Part shown: positions 47,178 to 58,398 of the stretch, one piece after another
Position numbering within the stretch: the first letter of the stretch is position 1
How the letters are laid out: each line of letters begins with the position of its first letter
NCBI RefSeq assembly: GCF_002994745.2
Contig: NC_037088.1
Location: forward strand, 4,655,001 to 4,719,000
DNA from: Rosa chinensis
Taxonomy: Eukaryota; Streptophyta; Magnoliopsida; Rosales; Rosaceae
Length of the DNA stretch: 64,000 bases
Reading direction: 5' to 3'
Program-made: the position numbers and the translations under genes
Notes under the pieces: generated by a model
What the model saw: the letters and a program-made list of their open reading frames with translations, nothing else
What the model was told of the DNA's origin: nothing
Databases searched by the model: none

Positions 47178-47229
47178 TTCATCAACAACAGCTTCATGGT
47201 CTGGAACCCGCCGGAGTTCGTCAGGGATT
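47178..47229 (+). pseudogene. Heat-shock-factor-like DNA-binding-domain fragment
   Basis: One frame reads FINNSFMVWNPPEFVRD. This corresponds to the highly conserved segment of the plant HSF DNA-binding domain ('nnSFvVWnp.eFardlLp'), which lies between helices 1 and 2. The match ends there; the recognition helix ('FVRQLNTYGF') is not present. Only some 17 residues match, so the identification rests on a short but distinctive motif. It is carried inside the CACTA element and cannot be functional. Confidence 0.5.
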
Positions 47230-47906
47230 GTATGGATGATGGGGAAACCATGAGAAAAGAGAAGAAAAATTAGTGTGAATCCTGAAATCCTGTTCGATAT
47301 CATGTCCCAGTAGGTTGTTAAGAGATTTCAAGCAAATAGGCTTGAAGTGCGAAGTGTTGGATGTGTTTTTTTTTTTGGGTTGCCCAAGCTCGATCTGCTC
47401 CGACTCATTCACCCTGCTCCCTCTGAACTTTAGGTACTCAACTTTGTTTGATTTTACACTCTGGGTATTGCTGAATAGCCATTTGTGTTATTAAAGTCTG
47501 AAGCTTTTGATAAACTTTAGAAGAAAGATTGAAACTTTGGTTGCTGTCATTCAAATTTTGCATATTTTTTAGTTATATGCTTAGCTTTTGATAAACCCAT
47601 TTGATATATTAAAGAAAGAATGAAATTTCTGAAGGCTTGGGGAAAATTTGGGTTTGTCTTCGAAGAGGTTGCTGGGTTTTCGAAGAGTTGTGAGTTTAAT
47701 TTGGGTATATCTTTGGTAACATGAAAGAAGATGTCAAAATTGTTTGAACTTTAAACATTTAGTATTGAAAAAGATAAAATTTGAAAGGAAGCTATTTCTG
47801 CAATTTTGGTTTTAGTTTTGAGTTTAGGATCATTTTCTGGACTTTGCCCTCAAACTAAATCTGTGAATTTCAACTGGTGAGTTTTCTCTCCAAACTATTT
47901 TGCCAG

Positions 47907-49170
47907 TTTGGATGCCGTGGTGTTTATGCGCATTTTCATCTTCAGGTTAGTGATGGATGGACTAGTAGTGTTAAAGGGTATATTGGATTTGAGTTTGATT
48001 TTTGAAGTTGGGTTTTTTTTGTTTGTGCAGTTTGAAGGTGTTTGGGTTTGGTGGGATTATTGGGGTTTTTGTTCTTCTGCCAATAAATTTTCTGGGGACC
48101 CAGCTGGAGGTGGATTTTTCTGATTTGCCCAACAAGTCTTTGGACTCGTTTAGTAATTCGAATGTGGATGATGGCTCAAACTGGTATGTATGTGGTTCTT
48201 ATGGGAGGGTGGTTGAAAATTGTGGGAAATACTGAGATAAAATTGTAATGTTAAACACTAGGTGTTGTAGTTTTTGATAGTTGCATTAGCTACACTGGGT
48301 TGAGGGTCATTTATAACATCTATCATATTTCCACACGTTGTTTCCCAGTTTCCATTCTATTGCTTTCAATTTTATCAAATTTATGGCATTTATAAGTCGT
48401 ATAAGTCGGTGTGTCCTTCGGTTAAGTTAGAGTTGGTTGATTAATGAGAGGTGAGGGCAGCTTGATCTTAGGTTGAGATTTGGGTTTAGGTCTGTGGTGA
48501 ATATTCTAATTCCCCCTGGCAGATTATGATAGCTAATATAAATAGGATATGTTCCTCCGTGTTTGGCACCTGACTTAGAGTTTTCACTTACCTATTGTGT
48601 CTGAACATTCATAGACTCGGAGGATATTGAATTACCTGCTTGCAGATTAGTTTAATCTTTACTTCAGCGTGTTCCTCTTAATGGAGTTGTGGCCAGATAT
48701 TTCCAAGTTCATTTATGTTTATCATATTTATGGTAGGCATATGGTAAAACCTATTATGAGGAGACCCTGACTGTTAATTTTGGTTTCAAAGGTTATGGGT
48801 TCATTTTTGTGCAGAGGTTATGGGTTCATTTTTGTGCAGCATATATTTTCAGTGCAGTCGTCTGCTATCTTCTTTACAATGTAAGTTATATTTTGTTTCT
48901 TTTCTATGGCTTTGTTTCATCAGATTTTGGTGGTTCATTTAGAACAATAGAATCAACAGTATTCAACTTAATCACTATGCAGGAGTACAGTTATATCTCA
49001 TCAAGAAGAATTGCTCACTTCTATTCATCCAAACCTCAGCCTAATCAGTTCACAGTATTGGTTCGTGCAGCTGCAGTGAAACCGTTGAAAAATTCTTTAC
49101 AGAATATTACTCTTATACTTATCTTTCACACTCGTTGGTTCGTCGAACTAGCAAACTCCAACGTCTCACT
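47907..49170 (+). pseudogene. Captured OSCA/CSC1-type channel gene fragment, four exons with introns
   Basis: Exon-like segments 47,907-47,945, 48,031-48,183, 48,817-48,880 and 48,983-49,170 join in phase across GT-AG boundaries. They read LDAVVFMRIFIF, then LKVFGFGGIIGVFVLLPINF, DFSDLPNKSLDSFSNSN, LWVHFCAAYIFSAVVCYLLY and EYSYISSRRIAHFYSSKPQP. This is the N-terminal membrane and early cytosolic region of plant OSCA/CSC1 (ERD4-related) osmosensitive calcium channels. In the last exon the family sequence degrades after QFTVLVR. A 24 bp stretch at the third acceptor (ggttatgggttcatttttgtgcag) is duplicated. Start, pore region and C-terminus are missing. Introns are retained, so capture was from DNA and not from a transcript. 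Confidence 0.85.
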
Positions 49171-49211
49171 GTAAGCCTCAGCATGATAATTTCATAGTTA
49201 TTTTTGAAGGC

Positions 49212-50385
49212 TTGGGGATTTTTGTAATTTCTGTGTTTGTTGTTAGTTTCTCTCTTATATTATCACCTCAATTTGGTGCTTGCCTACCTAAATTTACTTT
49301 TAATGTGCCGACAGAGGAGAAAAAGCTAGTTCTTGTTTCAGATGCTTTGGTCTCCTATTCTTCTCAATACCCATTATTGATTCTTGAATTCTCGACCTGT
49401 TGCTGTTCTGGGTTCTTGATCGGATTCGGTTCCAAACAGAAATCGCTTTCTGGGTATTAAAGATTTATGCTTTATAGTTTGTTAACCTCTAAATTTGGGC
49501 TAATCTTATGATTGCTTGTGTGCTCTTTGTTGGGTGTCATTTCTATATGATTGTTCTTGTTCTGGGTTTATGTCTGTCGTTATCTTGTGTTGTTTTTGGG
49601 TTCAGATTTCATTTTTTGATTTGTTTTCTATTGCTTAGTATAGTTGGATTACCAAGTTTTGACTGTTTCTGATATGGGTTGATCGCCAAGGATTTTATCA
49701 TGATTTGCTTAGATTTCTTGCGTTTACACTAACATATACGATTGATTTTGACGTCTACAGAGGCCATGAGTTCAAAAACGAGGGTTTTGGTCCTGGCACA
49801 GTTATTTTATGTGATCAGGTACTATGATTGCCTACTGATCTTGACCTTCCTAAATATTGACTTTGAAATTTTTGCTTCTTAAAATGCTCTCTTTTTGGCT
49901 GGTCAGTTTATCTATTTGTATATGTACGTGTTTAATAGCTGTAGGTTTACATTTGTTGGTATGTTCTGTTCTACCATTGTTGGTCTGTGGCATTTCACAT
50001 TTGTATGATTGGTCCGGTTAAATACTGTGCTCTATATAGAAACAATGAACTATAAAGTAGTAAGAAGATTTAAAAGTGTACATAAGAAGATTTAAATTCC
50101 ATAAACTTATGCTTTGCTAGTTGATGTTGTAAATAGGACTATCTTAGCAGGTACAATGGAGTAAATTCTTGTAAGAACTGTAATTTGCATTTGATTAATT
50201 GAACGCCTTTATCTCTAATATTTCTACAATCTCTTTACAGCTTTTTAAGATATATAATACTAATATATAATGTATTCACTCATCTCTACATTATTATATG
50301 CAGGTTCTTACTGAGGGTAAACAAAAAGATGTACTTAAAGCTGCCGGTGCATTGTTTTCACATATTTGTGAGGTTTAGGCAAGGT
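49212..50385 (+). pseudogene. Further gene-like segments in the CACTA interior, donor not recognised
   Basis: Two segments look like exons. One at about 49,761-49,818 is preceded by CTACAG and followed by GTACTA and reads HEFKNEGFGPGTVILCDQ. One begins after GCAG at about 50,305 and reads VLTEGKQKDVLKAAGALFSH before a TAG. They may be from a third captured gene or a more distant part of one already named. I do not recognise the product. Confidence 0.35.
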
Positions 50386-50689
50386 TAATGTGCATCACAT
50401 TTATGGACAAGCTAGTATCGTGGGGGTTAATGTTGGGATAGAATGACTTTGTTGGATATATGGATGAATGTATCGAATCTTTACATAAATAAATGTGTTT
50501 TGGGTTGTCATTTGGATCCCATATATGCAGAATGTAGGTCTTTTGAATGTCTCTCGGACCATTCTATTCCAGCTAAAAACTATTGTCCAATAATTGATCA
50601 TCATAAAATGCCTAACAAAAACTGTTGTATGAGTCATCTAACTATAATACTTTAAGGACTAAAAGAACGAGAAAGCCATTGTCCAGCAA

Positions 50690-51115
50690 AACAACAGACA
50701 ATGGTTTTTTTTAGAAATCTATAGTATCAATAATAGATAGACAATGAGATTTGCAAGTACATATTGTCTGATCAAGCCTTCAGACAACAGCAAGCATATA
50801 AGCCCCTGTTGTCTGCCACAGCCTTCAGACAACAGTAAGTATATAAGCTGCTGTTGTTCTTCGTGGTATTCAGACAACAGACATGATAGTAGCTGCTGTT
50901 GTACTAAACTTTATTAGACAACAGTAAGTATATAAGCTGCTGTTGTTCTTTGTGGTATTCAGACAACAGACATCATAGTAGTTGCTGTTGTACTAAACTT
51001 TATCAGACGACAGTTTTTTGGTATTGTCTGATTATGTATCAGACGGCATTGAGATAGACAACAACAATGCCTATAATCAGACGACAGTGAAAAACTGTCG
51101 TCTGATTGAAAAATT
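50690..51115. repeat. Right subterminal repeat array of the CACTA element
   Basis: Dense 'cagacaacag' repeats with 'tatataagctgctgttgt' spacers, ending in the near-perfect TCAGACGACAG...CTGTCGTCTGA hairpin at about 51,077-51,106. A ~100 bp unit is tandemly repeated at about 50,825-51,000. Confidence 0.85.
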
Positions 51116-51127
51116 GGTGTAGTGGCA

Positions 51128-52838
51128 CAACACACAAAGTAAATAAATAAAGAGTACTCATAAATAAATGTACCTACAAACCCAGAGCAGTAAGTAGAAA
51201 ATTTCAATCCATGTGCATTTCCTGAGTACAAAATCAAACAAAATAGGTAAGAAAGTGTTGTTGATAAGAATGAGATACCATACAGTCTAAATGACTTGAA
51301 ACAAAAACATAAAGTATAATTATTCTTATTTCCAAACTAAAGTTTTAATTCTTCTATGCAAGAAATCAATTGAATGCCTTCAAAACCTAATCTATACATC
51401 AATTAATGTAATTACAAAATGGATCTAGGCAATTAAAGCAAGCATATCAATTCATTTAGTATCAGAGCTGCATATGTATGTGTATAGTTCCAGAGTTCAA
51501 TATAGCAAGGAAATAAAGACCACGTGGTTATCTTGTTCTTTCTAGTTAATAACCTTTTTCGCAGACAAAAGCAAAAACCCTCAACAATCACATATTGGTC
51601 TAAATATTGGTAACACAGGCATATAGACCAAGTCGAAAAGTTTGGAGTGAATGAAATTAATTGTACACTTGAATAGGCAATAAGAGATATAAGATTCCAT
51701 ATAAGAGATTATGTCGTAGTTGCCATAACCCTGCTGATTATGGGCAAGTGAAGAAGAAAGAACTGAAAAACTACTCAATTACAACAACACTTCTCTTTAC
51801 CCAATATATTCAATTATTTTCCTTAAAACTAGATATCTCAAGTACTATATCACATTCTTTCACACAAAGCCAATTCTCTACCTTTGACTTCCCTTTTCCA
51901 GCAGCAAATCTTGGAACCACGATACTTAGGATCACAGCAAGCGGAATCTTGGGATCACACCAGCAGGATCCTGGGATTATAGCAGCAGGATTCATGGAAA
52001 CATAGAAACAGCAACAACCCTAAACTTAAGCCATAGCCACTCTATAAATTAAGAGTTATAGTTGTTGTAAAGGAGGGATGAGCGGCCGGGAGCAATACAC
52101 AAGCTAAACACTAAACATCCCAAGCAATTCCCTCATTCTCCCAGACACCATCTCCAAGTCCAGAAACTCTTCTACCTCCATGTAGATTCACACTCATCAT
52201 GCTTGATCGTATAATGATCTTCTCTGCCATGCTTCTTCTATCTCAAATCCATCCTTAGTCCTCTACCTTCCCAACTCCCATCTCTTATACCGAATACCTC
52301 AACCAATCCACTAATCACTGCTGGAATCTCTTCTTCCAAAACTCATGCTTTTCTAGCTCCCATGCCACACACATCTTGCTAAGCTTTTACTAAAATTGCA
52401 CACTAATTCACTGCTGTGAACATGGAGAAGAGCTGCTTAGAGGGACACAACAACACACTTCCTAGGACTTTTAGTCATTCAACATCACACATCATAAAAA
52501 ATTGATTGCGAAATCGAATGGGATATCAGTGATTGAATGATAGCTTAACGGTATACCTTGAGAAAGATATATTCAATGTCATTGACAATGAGCCTATAAT
52601 TCAACGATTCCAAAACATGGCTCCTTGTCGAGGACAACTATTGATGACTTGAGCAATATTGTTTTAGTTTTGTTAAGAAATATAGATTGTCTTTTGTGCT
52701 AGGAAATAGCTCAAGTCTTTTTTGTATAATGCGAATCATTTTTGTGTATTATATGCATTGATTGCAAATAAAGGGGATGTATTTTGGTTCATCAATGGTC
52801 TTTTGGTGTTTGCTTAAATTTTTTGGCCCCCATACATA
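51128..52838. other. Intergenic sequence, nothing recognised
   Basis: AT-rich. A small internal repeat ('ttgggatcac..cagcaggatc') lies near 51,930-51,990. The short open frames on both strands carry no domain. Confidence 0.4.
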
Positions 52839-53754
52839 TAGACCTGTAAATGGACCGGATTTTGATCCGGACCCGCTCCATTAATGATCCAAATCCCTTA
52901 ACCCGTTTATTTAACGAATCAAATACGGATTTAGGTCGATCCAATTCGTTAATGATCCGGCCCGTTTTTGTAATAATAAAATATTATTTTTTATTAATAT
53001 ATTAATTTTTTTTAAAAAAATATAAAATATAAAATATGAAGAATTTCTAATATAAATTTTTTGCAAAAATTTAAGGAACGGGTAGCATTAAGAATTTTGA
53101 TAACGTAATTATACTTTTGGTAATAGTTTTCATGTTGTTTTAAGGATAGTACTTGGCTGACCAGGTGTGGTTAGCACCTCCTGACCAGGTTTTGGGTACT
53201 CCTCTAAGTGTCTTACACATGTCCCTCTTTTCTTTTTCAACCTTTTTCTACCTTTATCTGTTGTCCATAATTATCAAGCCTGCAATGTAAAATCCTAAAG
53301 CATAGATCTAGCCTTCAACATGCCATATTTCACCTAACGACATCCTGTCTAAACGGTTACTTTCGGGGCGGAATCACTGTTGTTCTAGGCTTTTTGGATC
53401 GTCAATCTTAGCTTGCAACTAGTAAACAGATAAATTGCAGTATTCAAAACTTAAACAAATATTTTCAGACTGCATATTGGGCTTCATATATAACTTATTT
53501 ATCAAACTTGAATACAGAAATTCAGAGCCTCATTCTCAGGTAAACAGCTAAGAAGCTGTTTAGCTATCCATAAGAATGGTTACAGTTACTTACTTGTAAG
53601 GAAAGCACACTTCACACTACGACAAGAAGGAAAGAGCACACTGCTATTCTGGCTTTCTTAGAGAATTTGATTCTTCTTTATTTCCTGTTCTAGGAATTTT
53701 TTGAATCTAGAACTGATATCCCAATTTTCGCCTCCTTTCCTAGAGAAGCTAAAG

Positions 53755-53770
53755 CTCCTTATATAGGGAG
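53755..53770 (-). promoter_or_regulatory. Viral promoter TATA box
   Basis: Minus strand 'ctatataaggagc' directly downstream of the end of the coding region, followed by sequence found again in the leader fragments at 28,437 and 30,240. Position and form agree with the pregenomic RNA promoter of plant pararetroviruses. In this linear copy it reads leftward out of the coding region into flanking DNA. Confidence 0.65.
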
Positions 53771-53977
53771 CGGAACTCAAATTACAATTCAAAACAACAA
53801 AATGTACATAATGACTCCGTGATTTCCTGCTTTCCTGAGTGCTCCTGCTGGTGGAGGTCGGACGGGGAAAAGCAGATTCCTCTAGGTGAAATGCTTTTCA
53901 CCTTTCTTTTCTGCAAAGCAAAAGTAGCTTTTGGGAAAGATCCAAAAGTACTTTCGGTGCTTTCTACGCCTACTGCT

Positions 53978-54520
53978 TCACATGTTCTCGTCTGTTTCTG
54001 AATTGTGACCAAGGACAAACGAGTCGTTGTCTCCCTGGGTCATACAAGCAGTTGTTGCATTATCTTCGACATCTGTATCAACATACATCTTATAGTGATT
54101 ATCTGTTTCAAGCCTTTCAATCCACTGTAAGCATGCCAGAGTCGAGTCTATCTCCTTTCTTGTGAGAGATAGGAATAGGTCACTGCTGACTACGTCTGGA
54201 TGATCATAAGCAGTGATGATAGTTTTTTCTCCTGCTGCCAGGAAGGTATTGTTGATATCTTCAGAGATGATCTTTTTGATATATTCTAGAGCCATGGCTT
54301 TCATCCATGGGATGCTTGAGTTTGGCTGGCCATTGTAACCAACACAGGCAGGCTGCAGATACTTCCTTTGAATAATTCTCACATAATGATATGGAGAAAT
54401 ATACTCAACCTCACCGTTTGCCTTCTGGATCCATTCTGGAGGAGTGGATCTGAACTTCAGACGAAACATGCAGTCATTTTTTCTAATATTTTTGACTGTG
54501 TTGACTATGATAGGGGGCAA
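53978..54520 (-). pseudogene. Viral polyprotein C-terminal extension, distal part
   Basis: A 180-residue frame, in the same register as the RNase H part upstream and separated from it by a stop at 54,611-54,613. No enzyme motif is visible. It contains WIQKANGEVEYISPYHYVRI and an acidic, Asp/Glu/Asn-rich end. I do not recognise it; by position it could correspond to the extra ORF that some relatives carry after the polymerase, but that is inference. It ends near the viral promoter. Confidence 0.5.
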
Positions 54521-54610
54521 GCCTTTGAGATCATCATTTGTCTTGGTCCACAGATTATGGACAAAACCATTTTCAACAAGCCAGAGCTTGTGTTCTTGAG
54601 GATGCTCACT

Positions 54611-55504
54611 CTAAACATTAACTAAGTATCTTCCAACATATGGTCCTGCAATAATGAAGAGAGTTGGAGGAATACGGTCCTCAGAATTATGACTTCCTAT
54701 CAGACTATGGAATTCATGCCATTCTGATTCATTAAGTGCCATGATAGGGACCCTAGCACTTTCTGGATCTTCAAGGAAGTGAATTTTTTCTTTTTTAACA
54801 GCACTCTGCTGTGTATGAAGTTCTTCAAACTGTGGCCTCGCATTTTCATAGAGTTCTTCAGCTAGTGCAAAGAGAGCTAGGAACATCAGACCACTGCTTC
54901 TTTCTTGAAAAGCAAATAGGAGATTATCCAGAATTGCTTTCTGATGGTAGGCTAATCTCCTGCCAGTTCTGAACACAGAAGCATAAAAGGTTCTTAATTC
55001 ATAATTAAAAACATTTATTACTCCAGTTGGAGTAGGTCTGCTTTTTGGCAAAGCAACAGCCGTCAACGGTCTTGATGAGCCTTTACCGTCTGCCGTTTGA
55101 GACGGGCTAGCCAATCCTTTACCCTGGGATTGATCAGTTGTGGCTAGTCCTTTTGGATCTAGCAAGAATCTTTTGAGGATTTTCTCTTTAGGATCCTCAG
55201 TAGGTTCATGTTCTTTCCAAGGTCTTCTGCTTTTGGGATTACGACCTTCGTCGTCATCTTTTCGATTGAACATGGCCAGTTCTCTGGTTAAGGCGTCTGG
55301 AAGATAATTCTTGTTTCCTGCAATCAATTCAACGTCATAATCATATTGGTTAAGAAATAATTGCCAGTTTGCTAATCTTCCTCTATCAGCAGCTTTATCA
55401 AGTTTAAAATTTTTGAAATTCTTTACTCTAGCACAATCGGTGCGGACAGTAAAGGGTTTTCCAAGAAAAGCTGGAGAATTTAAAATTGTTTTCTTGACAG
55501 CCAA
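54611..55504 (-). pseudogene. Viral RNase H end and C-terminal extension, proximal part
   Basis: The first ~85 residues finish the RNase H domain (VRTDCARVKNF, then LANWQLFLNQYDYDVELIAG, close to the usual 'R..rW...l..y.f.v.hi.G..N..aD.LsR'). A Lys/Pro/Ser-rich linker follows. Then comes a helical region (LRTFYASVFRTGRRLAYHQK, LLFAFQERSSGLMFLALFAL) with no match I know. The domain's first part lies upstream, beyond the stop at 55,619-55,621. Function of the extension is unknown. Confidence 0.7.
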
Positions 55505-55618
55505 AATTTCCTTTTCCCCTGTGGGATAATTCAGTTCTGCAGGGTTGAACTTGTCGCTACAAAATTTACAGATTTTTTCAATGTTAGTTCTAGGCGTTTT
55601 TGCCAGAACAACACCAGA

Positions 55619-56425
55619 CTAGTAATTATCACTCGCATCTATCTGGAGGATAATGTCATCATTTTCTTCTGGTTGTTGTAGAGGAGGGAGGTTTTTGCAG
55701 AGATTTTTTCTCTGCTTTACAATTTTTTCATCATCTTTTGTGAAGTTCCATTTTCTTTTGAGACTTGTTTTAGGAGATAACATTGTTGTTAACCTTGAGA
55801 TTTTGGGAATGAAATCTCTCCCATAATTTATGACTCCTAAGAATCTCTCTAGACTCTTGGCACCAGGAATTCTATCTGGGAATTTCCAGATCTTCTCAAG
55901 GATATGAGGTTGAAGTTTTATTACTCCATTTTTGATATTTATTCCTAGGAAATCAACTTCATCGAGGATAAAGAAGATTTTCTTTTCTCTTTGGATAATT
56001 CCATGCTGAACTATCAGCTTCACAACCTCGTGGAGGTGTTTCATGTGTTCTTCTCTGTTTTTAGAGAAGACAAGGATGTCATCTATGTAGACGACGCAGA
56101 ATTCTGCAATATGTTTGAAGATGTTGTCCATCTTTCTCTGGAAGATTGAGGGAGCTTGCTTTAAACCAAAAGGCATTACCAGCCATTCGTAATGACCTTG
56201 TGGTGTTCCGAATGCAGTGAGAGGAATGCTCTCAGGATGCATCTTGACTTGCCAAAAACCCGACTTTGCATTGAATTTTGAAAAGACTTTGGCTCCTCTA
56301 AGCTGGTTGATCAGTACTTTTACTTGAGCAATTTGATAACCGTCTTTGACAGTCTTTTTATTGACATCTCGGTAGTCAATCACCATTCTAGCTTTTCCTC
56401 TGAGGTTTTCTGCATGATTTCTCAC
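55619..56425 (-). pseudogene. Viral reverse transcriptase
   Basis: Contains the RT core: ARMVIDYRDVNKKT (motif A region), WLVMPFGLKQAPSIFQ, and the catalytic VVYIDDILVFS near 56,100-56,070, ending with the first RNase H acid in QIDASDNY. This is the Caulimoviridae/Metaviridae type. The frame differs from the upstream protease frame, so a frame change lies between about 56,470 and 56,425, and a stop at 55,619 cuts the RNase H. In motif A the catalytic aspartate of the usual 'f.k.D.ksGFwQ' is Asn here (KFNAKSGFWQ), a further sign of decay. It would copy pregenomic RNA to DNA; here it is inactive. Confidence 0.88.
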
Positions 56426-56694
56426 GTAGAATGCAGGAGCATGATGAGGCTAGTGGAAGGTTGAATTAATCTCTTGTTCAGGAGATCTTTAATATCTTTT
56501 CTGAATTCTTTTTGATCTTCCTCTTTGTACTGAGGAATGGCTTTGACATGACAGATGGCATTCATGTCATGTAATCTTAATTCACAGACCATTGGGTCTT
56601 TTTCCCAAAACTTCTGAGGGTCTACATCGATATTCTGTTCGAGTAGTTTCTTGATTTTTTCAAGAGTGGGAACTTTCTGAGACTCAAGCTTATT

Positions 56695-57027
56695 CTAAAA
56701 GTGCTTGAGGTTATGCTCATGAATGAAACTAGCTTCTTCTTCTGCACTAGTTGTTTCTTCTTCTTCTTCTTCTGAAGATGAGTCTGCAACAAGTAGTTCT
56801 TGTTGTTGTTTGATTTGGAGGATGGTTTCAAATTTGGGTTTGTAAAGGGTAAGAAGATCACCACTATTCTGTTGCGATCTCTGATATTGGGTAGTAAAGT
56901 GTGGACCTACTACACTTTTGGCCTGGATAAGCCTGTCTGGCCAGTACATCCTTTCTCCTTTTCTGAAGCCTATCGCTTCTTCATCCTGGATAAATCTCTG
57001 TTGGAGAATGAAATCATTTCCCAACAA
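56695..57027 (-). pseudogene. Viral protease-RT linker region
   Basis: 110 residues in the same register as the protease part, separated from it by the stop at 57,052. It holds LLGNDFILQQRF, typical of the segment just after the retroviral-type protease, then a Glu/Ser-rich stretch. It ends at a stop at 56,695, after which the same frame continues toward RT before the frame change. Confidence 0.7.
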
Positions 57028-57051
57028 GAAATTTGATCCTTGGCCTTCAGA

Positions 57052-57558
57052 TTACCAAACATTATGGATGATAAATGTTCCTCCACCATTGGTGATGCGA
57101 ACATTTTTGGCTACTTTGTTCATGCTGAGATGGCTTCCATCAAATGTGACACCAGTAGCTGTTCTTTTCTTGTCTTCTTTCCAGAGTTCTTCTGGAATTG
57201 CAAATCTCTTTGCAACAGTAAATCCCGATCCATTATCTACGAATGCATGTAGATGATATTTTTTGTGATCAGGGAATTTGAGTCCAATCTCTATGTAGTT
57301 GCTGTATCTACTAGTACAGACGACTTTCGATTGTTGAAGCTCATGTTCCTGAGCTTGTTCCTTTGGAATGAACGGTTTACATTCTTCTGGAACAATTTCT
57401 GGTGGTTCAACCAGTTCAATAGTTTCATCAAGTTTTTCTTCGTCGATGATTTCTGCTTTTATTTTTGAGGAAGATGGTTCCATGATTTCTTGGAATAAGG
57501 CTTCTATTTTCATCTCTTTTTGTTCAGAGAAATACTCTTCATATTCTTGTTCTATCAA
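57052..57558 (-). pseudogene. Viral aspartic protease
   Basis: The segment YHLHAFVDNGSGFTVAKRFAI holds the protease active-site loop near 57,240, D-N-G-S where most family members have D-T/S-G-A/S. The following GVTFDGSHLSMNKVAKNVRI fits the flap and C-terminal strand. The protease would cut the polyprotein. The N-terminal part of the frame is acidic. Stops on both sides isolate it. Confidence 0.72.
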
Positions 57559-57630
57559 TTGGCTGACAAGGCCATTCTTGGTTTTTCTTCATTCTTCAGC
57601 TATGAAGCATTCTTTGTGATAAGTCTTTTT

Positions 57631-58293
57631 TTACTCTTCACTAAACATGGGGAGACCGTTCTTTTCGTGACATAGGCAGTAGTCACAAACAAATGTACCA
57701 GGGTTCACTTGATAAGAAGACGTTAATGATTCTGTCTTACTTTCTTCCCAGTTTTTTATTTTCAAAACATTCATCTGTCTTGATTCGAAGTACTCTACCT
57801 CAGAATCTGTTTCTGACTCAGATGATTCTTCTTCATCAGACCAGGTAGAGTAGACTGACCTGTCATCATCTTCATCATCAGAATAGGCTATTTCGTAGCC
57901 CTTCATATTTGCTATTTCTACTATAGGTTCATATTCTTCAAATAAAGCTTTAGTAGATCTTTTACCCTTTTCCGGGCATTCATTGGCATAGTGCCCTTCA
58001 GCTTTACATAACCAACATCTGCAAGCTTTCTTGCTTGGTTGTTGTTTATACTGATGATTATTCTTCTTTTTCTTGATGAATTTCTTTTTAGGATCTTCAT
58101 CCTGTTGTTTCTTGAAGTTGAAACTTTTCTTGAATTTCCAATCCTTTTTCTTATTACTCCTTTTGAATTTTTTCGAGTAATATTTTTCTTTTCTTTTTCT
58201 GTGGAACTTGGATTCATGACATCCCCAGTTGGTTGGCATGTCCAGTATCCCATAGCAGAAATTTTCAACTCCTTTGAGTTGTTTCTTAGCCAT
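57631..58293 (-). pseudogene. Viral coat-protein C-terminal region with zinc knuckle
   Basis: A strongly basic stretch (KKKFIKKKKNNHQYKQQ) is followed by CWLCKAEGHYANEC near 58,015-57,975, a CX2CX4HX4C knuckle diagnostic for Caulimoviridae coat proteins, then an acidic Ser/Glu/Asp run. It is in the same register as the 721-residue frame upstream and separated from it only by the stop at 58,399-58,401. It would bind viral RNA during packaging. Confidence 0.82.
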
Positions 58294-58398
58294 CTTAGCT
58301 CTAACATTGGCTTTGCATTGTTCTTTTAGTAATTGCCTAATTCTATCGACAATTCCTCCAACTGAAAATCGTTCAATTGGTTTTTTGGCTATGCTTTC

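Larger units (their letters stand above)
46247..51124. mobile_element. CACTA (En/Spm) transposon, non-autonomous, with captured host gene sequence
   Basis: Begins CACTACACCAATTT and ends AAATTGGTGTAGTG, with a perfect 3 bp duplication GCA on both sides (46,244-46,246 and 51,125-51,127). The first and last ~450 bp hold many direct and inverted copies of TCAGACGACAG/CTGTCGTCTGA and weaker 'cagacaacag' variants, the subterminal binding-site arrays usual for CACTA elements. No transposase is visible in 4,878 bp. Instead the interior contains a minisatellite, an HSF-like fragment and OSCA-type exons with introns. Confidence 0.95.
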
